DNA of 64,000 bases from positions 13,274,797 to 13,338,796 of the forward strand of contig NC_033622.1 of assembly GCF_001540865.1 (NCBI RefSeq), read 5' to 3'. How positions within the stretch are numbered: position 1 is the stretch's first letter; each line of letters starts with the position of its first letter. Both the position numbers and the translations under genes were made by a program. The notes beneath the pieces are model-generated. The model had not been told where the DNA came from. It worked only from the letters and a program-made list of their open reading frames with translations, and made no database searches. This DNA comes from Ananas comosus. Lineage: Eukaryota > Streptophyta > Magnoliopsida > Poales > Bromeliaceae. Below are positions 12,675 through 22,363 of the stretch, piece by piece.

Positions 12675-15600
12675 TCAGTGATCACATCCACCAGGTCCAC
12701 CAAAATAAAATAAATGCCCATCATGTCGTCCGAACTTGCTTGAATCAACAAGTTTACTAATTGTGTAACATTCTTCCTTGTCGTCAAATCCTTCTTGTGC
12801 GCCATCAATTAAGTCATGAGATTTACCATCAGAATAAAATATCTCAAGATTTTTAAAATATGCTGCTTTTCCTTCCAATTCAATAGCATGGTGTCCACTA
12901 CCCAAAGGAGGACCAGCATCATTACTGTTATAAATAACCATTCCACCCCATGAAACCGCAGTTGCTTTATCAGTCAAAGTTTTAAATAGAGACTTTGGCC
13001 AGTAGCCTATTAATTTGGGTTCGCCTAAATCTTCTCTATATAAAAACCAATTTCCAGATTTAGTATCCTGTAAGAAAAATAAGTGTGCAAAAAAAATAAA
13101 ACGAGAAGAAAAATTAGGAGAGGTTAGCTGATCTCAATATCATGTTACGCAAGTTAATGTGCATGATAATCTCACAAGTATGCAATGTTACATATGCTTA
13201 TTGGGTGGAAAGTAACAACATTCAAAGTGAAAAAACAATAACAACATTCAAAGTGAAGAAACAATGTCATGTTGCAAATTTTATTTAATGGATATTTCTT
13301 GAGCAGTTGAAAACTAATTCATTTTCTTATCCATCTCTTAAATTGCCAATTATGTCCTTTTAAATCTTTTTCAAGACAATGGGGATCAATTATTCAAACT
13401 AAGAAAGTTTTTTAAGAATGGATTGTTTCTTAGATGACAACTAGCCCTTTGAAATGTGTCTAAATATATATAAAAGAATAGTCAAATGCATCAAAGCCTT
13501 AACACAAATTAGGAGTTAAATTAGAATACTATTAACAATAGCAAAGCACTTGCCATTAACATCTTTCTAATCCTTAGTTGCATAATTGTGACACCATCAA
13601 AACCGAAATCCTAGAAATCCAGTGGTCAAAAATTGGTAGCAGAAAACAATTGCTACATTCAACAATATTGTAACTTTACTAAAAAATTGGTTAGCCGTAT
13701 AGCATAAACGGTCAAATATCAATAGTTTTGATGATAGGAGATTGTGACATTTGATCCTCAACTTATTATAATTTTCCGTTTAAAATTTTTAGATTAATGT
13801 ACTCAAGTCTTGCCATAAAATTAAGTTAATTGAATAATAATGTATAATTGATTTAGCAGCTTAATGATTAATTGCTACATTAATCAATCAATCTGTATTA
13901 TGGCATGGTAATGCCATAGCATTGACATGACATTGTAGTCAGTGCCACATCATCATCACATCACTGGTAAGATTTAAAAGAGAAAAAAAATTATTGCTTG
14001 CACCTGGTACGCTAAATTATCTAAGCACTATAAACAAAGTTTAAATAATCAAAGCATAATCTATTAGATATATTTACAACATAAAAAAAAGATGAGCATA
14101 AGAAAATTTGATTTGGTGCACCAAGTGCAAACAAAAACTACATTTTCCCCTTTTCCTCCCACCTGATGATGTAAAATTTGAATTTAATATTTTTAAATTT
14201 AAAATATTAAATTGAAAATTTAAAACTAAAATTTGAATTTAAATTTATAATTTGATTCCAAAATAAAAATAAAAATGTAAAATTTGTGCTCAAAATCAGA
14301 AACATATTTCAAGATGCAAGTTTTAGTTGTTTCTGGTTTTTGACATCGAAAATAGAAAATTGATTCTGAAAATTCGAATCAAAATTTGAAAACGAGATTG
14401 CTAAACGCTCTATTGAGCCGAAAGTTACTTTTCGGTCCAAATTCATTTTTCTAAAGTTAGGCCAAACACTCACAAAAATAGTTGCTAGTAATTAACTTAA
14501 AAATAGTTTAGTGAATTTTTATACACGATGAACTTGTAACCATTCCTTAAAAACTTTCTCTAATACACGTATGATATCTTGATAAGATATTTGTACACTT
14601 CTATGAGTCTTTGAGTCTTTGATAATGAAATATCAATTGAAAAAATCATTAAACTAACTTGAGGTGGGTGAGAGAACATAGTTACATGTGCGTCTTTGTA
14701 TGCAACATATATAATAGTAAAGTGTCGTTATTATAACATATCTAGAATTTTAGTTGCAATTAGGTATTTTATTTCTACTAAATTGCAAGCTTTTAAAACT
14801 GTGCTATACATAAAATGAAGTATCAAACATCTTAACCGTGAGACAAGTCACTCAACCTTTTTTATACTAAGTGTAATATAGTACTGCGGACCATCGTAAA
14901 TAGAGACAGGAGAAACTATACTTCCTGGAGTAAGTATATGCCAATCAACCATTACAAAACCTTTGCACTCAAGGTTATAACAACCGGTTGAACTATCAGC
15001 ATCCGCCTACAGTTGAATTAATAAAGTTATTTAGACCATTAATTAAGCATTCGTAGATTACAAATAACAAAAAGTAATTCATACGTACTGCCCAATGAGT
15101 GAAAAAATGAAGTTTGTTGTCATGATATAGATCTGGATATACCTATCATAACATATTGTTAAAAAGGATTAAAAGAATTGCGACCATCAGAATTAGTTTA
15201 GCCAATATAATAATGATGAGAAAAATAACAAAAAATTACTAACTTGCTTTTGTAGTCTTATGATAATTTACAGGTACTTGTTGTTAATAATTGGATGCTG
15301 TCCATAGCAAAAGTTTTTTGAAAAATCATTGTTAAGTGAAGGCTTATTGCGGTACATTTTAAAGCATTTTATTTTATTTTATTTTATTTTTCGGAACGAT
15401 CATTGAAAGAGTTGAATACATAGCACCGTCCTATCCTATCACCCTTTATTTCAATTTAAAATTTGAAATAAAACAAAAGGAGAAGCTAAAATGAAAAGAA
15501 TATATATAAAATAATGTATTACGCGCGTACATGAAAGCCTGTTTCTATGGAATTAAAGATTTCACCGTCATTCACCACCTCCATTAAGTATGCACTGTGC

Positions 15601-17454
15601 TGTGAAGGTTTAATATCATTGGGTAGATTCCACACATTTATCTTGGCTTTAGTGCCATAATATTCACCTGACCCTTTTGTTACATAAGAGGTCCACTATA
15701 GAAGGAGAAAAGGAGCTACGTAAATAAATCATCTTTGTCGTAATTGTAAAGAAAAATTTAAAAATATAAAAACTTACAGATACATGCATTAACAATAACA
15801 GAAACTGTGAAGCGCAAACTAGATTTATATTCATAATAACAGTCAAACTTTGATTGTATTTTTTTTTTAGTGATAAAAAACTCTTTTAAATTTTCATACT
15901 GAAAAACTCTTAAAAATTCTCATACTTTTCATTGTTAGGTAATAAAATGAAAAGTAGATTATATGAAAAGAGCAAGCTTAGTTAGGGGTTAAAAAATAAT
16001 GCAGGTAAATTAGGGTGATTCTAGAAGTATGAAAGATTTCGTGCTTCTATGTTTATCTCAATAATAGAACATCTAAATGAATGATTATTTTTGTTACACT
16101 TGATTTTGAGTATTTGGACGATCTGTTTTAAATTAATTTTATGATCTTTCATGTAATATTATACTTTATCAGCGAGTAGCCTTTTGATGAAGTGCTGAAA
16201 TAATTATCTTATAAAAAATGATGAAATAATACTTAAATTTTACTTTAAAATGTTAATTTTGTTTTAATGAGTGAAATAAACTTCCATCAAAATATCTCTT
16301 AATTTAAATTACTGAATACTATTAAACTTAGAAATGCTTCACATCGACAATTACAATTATTGATTTAGAAAACATCTTAATTGCTATGGTGCATAATGTT
16401 GTAGAAAATTTTGAAATTTGATATTCAGATGTTTGTCGATATAGATATCTCACCGTTCAAGATAAATTAGAAGTATACAAGCCTCCATATACTGGAAGAA
16501 GCACTTCAACTCAAGTTGGAAGTAAAATTATAATTTGTAATGAACAAACATAAAGAAGTTAAAGAATCGTTGATAGAAAACTGCCTAAACATCTAAAAGT
16601 TGATCTGGTTGTACCTAAGAGAAACTTAGGAAGATTAAGCTATTTGGCGACTAGCTTACATGTATGATATCGTATGAATCAGCTGTTTTACCATGCATTT
16701 CAAACTGTAAACAAAAAGTAGAATGATTAGCATTACATATAAACAAATTCCTTTTTGCATTTGAAATTAGTTATTAACTGCATAAAAGAAGACATTTAAT
16801 GAAGTACACAGATGCTTACCATCGTATGAGTTCAGTGCTCATTAACATTCTTTTTTTTATAAGAAGACTAATTAATTTGCTTTAAATTTAGTGTTGTTAG
16901 GTAACTTATGGAATTTCAACATGGTAAAATCTAAAGTAAATTTTTACAATTGAAAAATAAGTAAATCTTCCAATGAAAATTTTGAATTTGTGTGTAGAAT
17001 GTTTGTGATTCAGTCTGAAACGAATTACAAATTTGTAGGTTAAACTATATGCAACATTTAAAAATAATAGGCAAAAAATTATAGCCTGTTTAGGCCCTAC
17101 GTCTTCGTCACAGAGACTAAGATCACCAGATGATATGAGACTTGTCTTATTAAGTTTGTTAAATTTTGATCCTCGCGTAGCCTGTCCTTCTCAGACCGCG
17201 ACTTAGCCTGTTATTTCGACCCTGGCTCAACTGAGATGTATCTCACACTTTCGGTTGGTGATTTGCTCTGATACCAAATGTAAAGATTCGACTCGCTAAT
17301 AATAATAACTCGTTGTGTCTAAACCACCAGCCCAAAATATCTAAATCATCATCTGTTATGAGACTATTAGTATGTCATAGAAGTTTATTTAATTAATGGT
17401 TGATTTTGAGGTTGGGGGTTTAAACATGCACATCTTGCTTACTCGACCCTCTGG

Positions 17455-17511
<57 letters not shown>

Positions 17512-17809
17512 CTTTTTTACTACGTTTGGATAGTATTTATTGGTGTGAATTTTCTTCTTAAAGTCTCCAGGATAGAATTTAAATTTATATAAATAGTACG
17601 CACCTCAAGTATCCTTGTCCAGGGAGCAAATGTCCCATAATTTGTTGGCATTTTGTGAAAAAGTATGAAAATATATGTACCTGAGTTTTGCGGATGAAAG
17701 GATAAAAAGGTTTTAGCAACTCTTTTCCATGAACTTTCTCACCCACCATGAGAAGATAAAGTAATAGTAATAGAAAATATAGTAGTACATGAGATAGCTT
17801 GGAGGCCAT
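12675..17809 (-). CDS. Neprosin-domain secreted protein, copy 2 (complete, six exons)
   Basis: Exons: 17681-17809, 16660-16704, 15531-15695, 15089-15142, 14857-15006, 12675-13067. All borders are GT-AG and all introns phase 0, giving 311 residues. Residues 1-28 are a signal peptide ([16 protein letters not shown]...), then KELLKPFYPF and at once the neprosin domain ([67 protein letters not shown]). The propeptide normally found between signal and domain is absent. The first catalytic glutamate is retained (NSIETGFH), but the second motif reads WGGM instead of WGGE, so peptidase activity is doubtful. Four cysteines could form disulfides in the wall or vacuole. A TATA-like box lies 45-51 bases before the ATG. 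It is the only copy with no break or assembly gap. Confidence 0.88.
17090..17400 (-). mobile_element. TRIM-like retroelement remnant in intron 1 of neprosin copy 2
   Basis: On the - strand, TGGTATCAGAGC at 17264-17275 matches the initiator tRNA-Met primer binding site used by many plant LTR elements. Flanking segments of about 80-100 bases look like decayed direct repeats. There is no coding sequence. The sister element in copy 3 (about 35045-35370) has a mutated primer site, so the insertion predates the duplication. Confidence 0.4.
17457..17512. repeat. TA microsatellite in intron 1 of neprosin copy 2
   Basis: About 55 bases of TA alternation. The corresponding place in copy 3 (35416-35430) has only a few repeats. 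Confidence 0.9.
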
Positions 17810-17853
17810 GGAAAAGCAGATAAGTTGATCTATTGTGCAGTCCCCCTTTCCTC

Positions 17854-17860
17854 TTAAATA
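17854..17860 (-). promoter_or_regulatory. TATA-like box of neprosin copy 2
   Basis: On the - strand the sequence reads TATTTAA, 45-51 bases before the ATG at 17809. The same box occurs at the same distance in copy 3 (35779-35785) and at 56-62 bases in copy 4 (56160-56166). The surrounding ~60 bases are conserved in the three copies. If used, the 5' untranslated leader would be only about 15-30 bases. Confidence 0.5.
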
Positions 17861-18003
17861 CCAAAATCTATTGACAAACTTGACAATTAATAAATGTGCA
17901 TATCTTTGATATTATTAGATAATAAATATACAAATCTTTAATTTGACCTTCGTTTTTTCACTAGGTATCGTTCAAATCTAAAGGATAATACTCCATTTCA
18001 ACA

Positions 18004-18160
18004 CCGACCGTCCTTAGAGCAAGTGGCAAAGGGCTTGGTGGTTGGTACCTGAGAACTAAGTTCCAATCTTAGCTGACTCACATTTCCAACTAATTGTATT
18101 TCTAAATGAAATAAACGAAGTGAGTAGCATGTTACCTTTCTCTCTCAAAAAAAAAAAAAC
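18004..18160 (+). mobile_element. SINE with poly(A) tail and target-site duplication
   Basis: A tRNA-like head (GCAAGTGGCAAAGGGCTTGG, GGTTGGTACCTGAGAAC) is followed by a body and A-tail. It is flanked by CCATTTCAACA (17993-18003) and CTATTTCAACA (18161-18171). The homologous place in unit 4 (about 56294-56312) is an empty site, so the insertion is younger than the split between units 2 and 4. Relatives lie at 56951-57085, 58310-58450, 60999-61097 and 62652-62804. Confidence 0.85.
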
Positions 18161-18171
18161 CTATTTCAACA

Positions 18172-19600
18172 TCTAACACACTCTCGGTTCATATCGACTT
18201 ATTTATCTTATCTTTTGAAAAAGTAATTCTGGTGAAAGAATTTTAGTTAAAAAAATTGTTTTTAATTAATAGCTATAGAGCTTGTTGAATCTGTTAAAAA
18301 AATAAATTTTCTAAAAATAATTTTATAAAATAGTTTGACAAATTTTGTGAAGTAATTTAAAGTTTAAATATAAAATATAAAATATAAATTCTAAATTTTA
18401 ATTTTAAAACTTTAAATTTTAAATCTTATATTTTAAATTTTAAATTCTAAAGTTTGAGTTTTAAAATTCAATTCAAAATTTTAATTTGAAATCTAGAATT
18501 TAGATTTTTGAAATTTAATATTTAAAATTTGAAATGTAAAAATATAAAATTTAAAATTAATGATATAAAATTTGAAAATTGAAATTACAACATTAAAAGT
18601 GTTGAAATGTAAAATTTAAAATATAAATATAAAATTTAAATTTAATTAAATATTTAAAATTTGAAATTAAAAATTTATGAGTTGAAATTTAAAATTTAAA
18701 ATTTGAAGTTTGAAATTTAAAATATAAAATATAACTTTAGAATTATATAACATTTAAAATTTAATATGTAAAATCTTCAATTTAACAATCTAAAATTTAA
18801 AATTTAATTTAAATTTACATTTTAAATCTAAAATAAATTTTAAATTTTAGTTTGAGCCAAAAATCAGAAGAATTAAATCTTAGGGAGAAAATTTTAACTT
18901 TTTTTAATTCTGGGGCCTATAAAATCAGAAATCTAATTTTGAAAATCAAGATCCGATTTTACATAAAGATTAGCAAACTCTCTATTGAAAAAAAAAAAAT
19001 CAATACAAAATTAATTAGAAAATTTTTTTGTTATCATCACATAATAATTTTTATTATTCTATATTGTTATATTAGCCGTGCATCGCACGGGTGAAAATCT
19101 AGTTATTTTCTAAAAGCTAGACCAAACAACCTATGTATCTATATACATATATATAGAAAGAGAGAGAGAGAGAGAGAACTAATTAGCTAAAATACTTTTG
19201 AAAATATAGTAATAATATAATGTTTGAATCGATGATGATCAGTTCTGCTAGATATATAAACAGTACTATTAATAGCATCTAAAGATTTAATGTCTTAATT
19301 TTCAGTTTTACTGATTTGTTTTGTGATAAAAAATTATTAAAGTTGTAAATCAAAATGACCGATATGATACCTTTATAAATTTAACATTGTAGAACGATCC
19401 AAATCAGGTAAAATGGTAATAAGAAAATTCTTTACGCTTTCTAGAATATGATCAATATTTTTGGTCTAAAATATACGTATTTTATAATTATTTTAATAAA
19501 ACTTTTAGTTTCAGCTAATTAATTTCTGACTATTTATTTATGAGACAAAAAAAAAATAAAAAAATTATTAGTTTGATTTTTAAATACTCCATCAATAACC
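18172..19600. other. AT-rich low-complexity stretch upstream of neprosin copy 2
   Basis: From about 18240 to 18850 the DNA is built from imperfect repeats of AAATTTAAAAT, and a related AT-rich block lies at 56340-56900 upstream of copy 4. A GA microsatellite is at about 19157-19178. The open frames here are AT-rich noise. I see no gene. Confidence 0.6.
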
Positions 19601-19614
19601 TATAACTTAACTAT

Positions 19615-20100
19615 ATATTATTCCTCAACAACTGCACACGTGGCGCGAGGAGGCTGAGGCGCGGGCGCGGGCGGCAGCGGGTGCGAGCGCGGGGACTAGC
19701 GCGGGAGCGGGGGTGGGCGCCGGCTCGGGGGAGGGCTCTGGTGCTGACGTCGCGGGGCGAGGGCGGGTGTGGGCTCCGGCGCTGGTGCCGGGGAGCAAGG
19801 TGAGCGAGAAGGACAGCGCGGTGGCCGACGGAGCTGAGGAAGCGCACTAAAGCCGTGTGGGCAGGTGGGCGTCGGAAGGATAGGCGGAGGTGCGCGCACG
19901 TGGGGAGCGCCGGATAAGCCGCGCTGTGCGTCCTTGCGGCGGAAGCCGAAAAATAAAAATCACAGTGTCTTGATGGCGTGGTGTAGTTGGCACGGGCAGT
20001 CCACTGAGGCCACAGCAAAGGCTACGTGACCCTCTGTGGAACCCAAATGGAGGAGGAGAGTGTCCAACTCAGGTGGACAGGCCTATAGCTTCTCCGGTCG
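19615..20100. other. GC-rich island inside AT-rich DNA, probably transposon core
   Basis: About 450 bases are strongly GC-rich with many CpG (GGCGCGGGCGCGGGCGGC at about 19659-19676), against about 30% GC around them. Open frames on the - strand are Arg/Pro/Ala-rich with no domain I recognise. The flanks look like MITE arms (AAATTATTAGTTTG on the left). A foldback transposon with a GC core, like the one at 57410-58250, is my best guess. A promoter island of an unseen gene is the alternative. Confidence 0.35.
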
Positions 20101-20664
20101 TCTCTCTCTCCATATATATGAGTATTAGTATATATACATAGAATAGGACTGAATACTTTAATAAGAGAGAGATACGATCACATTTTCTGACGAACAAACA
20201 CTTATAAAAAGCGACTCGGAGTGAGCTTATATATGGAACGCGACGGGGGTAGGAGTAATAATATGTATGTGTGTAGATGGTAACAAGGTAGGAAGTTGGA
20301 AAATGGTCCCGCTAGGGTTAAGTTGTGCCCCAACTGGGAGGTGTATATTATTTAATTACCCAATCTATTAAGCGCAAACATAATTGAAAAAAGTTGATCC
20401 AAAGGCAAAAAACTGGTAGCAAGCAATGAAACTTTTGCTAGCTAATTAGCCCAGTCCAACTCTGATTAGTATATATATAGTAACTATAGTATATATAAGT
20501 AAATATAGTATAATAATAAATAGTATATATATTATATAAAGTATAGTGTAATTATTTATAATATATATATATATGAGTATTATAAATATACTAATATAGT
20601 ATATATATAGAAGTAAGTATGTATATTATTATTATAGTATATATACTAGTAATAATAATATATA

Positions 20665-21253
20665 GGAGTTTTGCTGAGAATAAACTATCGATAGGTAAAC
20701 GGCTCGTTTACTACCGGTTTGTTTTCGATGATAGAGCTCCCAAATTGAGATGATGCGGAGGCAACCGTTAAAATAATGATTCTAAACTATTTAAACTAAT
20801 ACTGGAATCAAAATTTCAACGTACAATTTTTTATATTGTTTCGCGAGGTTGGTCTATCAAGTGAAAAAAATAAAGTGGCTGAAATAAATATCCTTCAAAA
20901 ATTGGATGAATACAATTTTTATATTTAGATCTAAAGAGTCAGATCTTATTTTAAATATGTTTAAAGAATTTTCTAAGACAAGAAATTTTAGTGATTTGAA
21001 CTTTCTATACCATTAAAACGAGCAAATGCACCATAGTCGTCCATTAAAAATTAAGATTTTATGACCCTATTGTCGTTCAGTTAGTGATGAGCCAAAAAAA
21101 TCAATGAATTTTGATTTCTAGATAATTTAAATGTTCTTACATCATGTTCAACGTGCGGGGATGACGGCGATTTAGAAGCCTATTGCATGAAAACAAATCG
21201 TAGTAACCGAGCAAAGATTTACTACCGGATAGTAGGCGCCAGTCAAAATCTCA
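20665..21253. mobile_element. Foldback MITE, diverged arms
   Basis: The tips read GTTTACTACCGGTTTGTTTTC at the left and GAAAACAAATCGTAGTAACC with TTTACTACCGG at the right. Inner phrases such as ATTTTTCAATT-like and GAAATCAAAA pairs are also inverted. No coding potential. The preceding 20460-20660 is TA-rich simple sequence. Confidence 0.55.
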
Positions 21254-21504
21254 TCTACGATCTCTCTAATATATATATAATAATATAAGTTCGATCGAAT
21301 GATTTGGGGAGTTTGCATATTCTCTCCACCTGCGTCTCAATTCTCAAGATCTCATCTCAGTCTACATCTCGATCTTCTCACCACACGAATCTCTCTCTCT
21401 TCTCTCTATATATATATATTACTATATATATCAATAGGAGATAATGATATTAGTAATTAATTGTTCCATCGGAGTGAAATTGGGGTTGCATTTGGCTCGT
21501 GGTT

Positions 21505-22090
21505 TTTTTTATTGTTTGTTCTTTGAAAGAAATAGGTTATTATCCTACCCGCTTCATTCATAATATGACTGGAAAGTAAATTAGGCTTACAAAGTGGATA
21601 ACAGCGCAGGCCAATTCCGAAGAGGTAAGAAGTGTCAAAGTGAGGTAAGCAACCCCAGAAAATCAATAAGACGCAAAATGAAAATACGAGAAGATAAACG
21701 TAAAGCTAAGAAACTGAAGCCGGCGTCAGCGCTGAATATGCGGTCCAGGAATACCGAGCCAAAAACTTAACGACTCTGCTAGGAAGACCACGGAGGCGGA
21801 TTGGAGGGGCGTAATCGACAAGATTCAACGTCCAAAAACACCACCCGCCGCAGAACAAAAGAGGAGGACGCAGAGAATTAAGTCTCTTATTGTAGATCAG
21901 GCAAACGCAAGAGTCAATCTTGATTCAGAAAAATCTTCTGACGACTCTCCGTAGCTCAGGAGTCACTCTGCCATAGGCCACCAACCCGTCGAAGTTGAAG
22001 AATATGAAGCGAACGTGGATAGAAGAGCACATGAGGTGGTCGCAGGTCTCAGTGTTGATGGCGCAGAAGATGCAAGGTTGAGTCGGTAAC
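21505..22090 (-). mobile_element. LINE 3' fragment on the minus strand
   Basis: Read on the - strand, 22085-21950 encodes PCIFCAINTETCDHLMCSS, the CxxC...ETxDHL zinc-finger tail of LINE ORF2, then a stop. The region continues through a 3' untranslated part to a terminal block (GGGTAGGATAATAACC) and a short A-tail ending at about 21505. It is a different subfamily from the LINE at 1-515. Only the last part of the element is present. Confidence 0.6.
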
Positions 22091-22162
22091 CATCCTCGTG
22101 CTTTTGGGCTGGGTTTAATTAAGTCTGTTTTTTTTTCTTTTTTTTTCTTTTTTTTATAGAAG

Positions 22163-22363
22163 ATGAGTCCCTCAAGTACTGTATTCTACGTTAAACTGTT
22201 CGGGAAGCATTTCTCCCAGCTGGCGATAGCTGGGATAGTAATCGGTGGAGCGCTTGTCTTTGTCGGGATACTTATTCTCATCACTTGCTGCCGCAAACGC
22301 GTCATTGCCGATGTGCGGCGGCAAAATGGGGGCCTGGAGATGATGGCTTTTCCGCATGCTTAG
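22163..22363 (+). CDS. Small single-membrane-span protein or exon, unknown function
   Basis: The 66-residue frame starts MSPSSTVFYVKLFGKHFSQ and has one clear hydrophobic segment (about residues 20-41, LAIAGIVIGGALVFVG...) followed by a basic stretch CCRKRVIADVRRQ. That is the layout of a tail-anchored or type-I membrane end. Just upstream is a long T-tract ending TATAG, which could be a splice acceptor, so this may be the last exon of a longer gene. The sequence is duplicated at about 39320-39530, where a 4-base insertion breaks the frame. I do not recognise the family. Confidence 0.35.
   Translation: MSPSSTVFYVKLFGKHFSQLAIAGIVIGGALVFVGILILITCCRKRVIADVRRQNGGLEMMAFPHA

Noticed and set aside
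15240..15340. Possible extra neprosin exon (CYGQHP... on the minus strand)
   Set aside because: Conserved between copies only as far as the whole intron is; exon 3 splices in phase directly to the VYPDLYHD exon, matching the family, and the frame closes in most copies.
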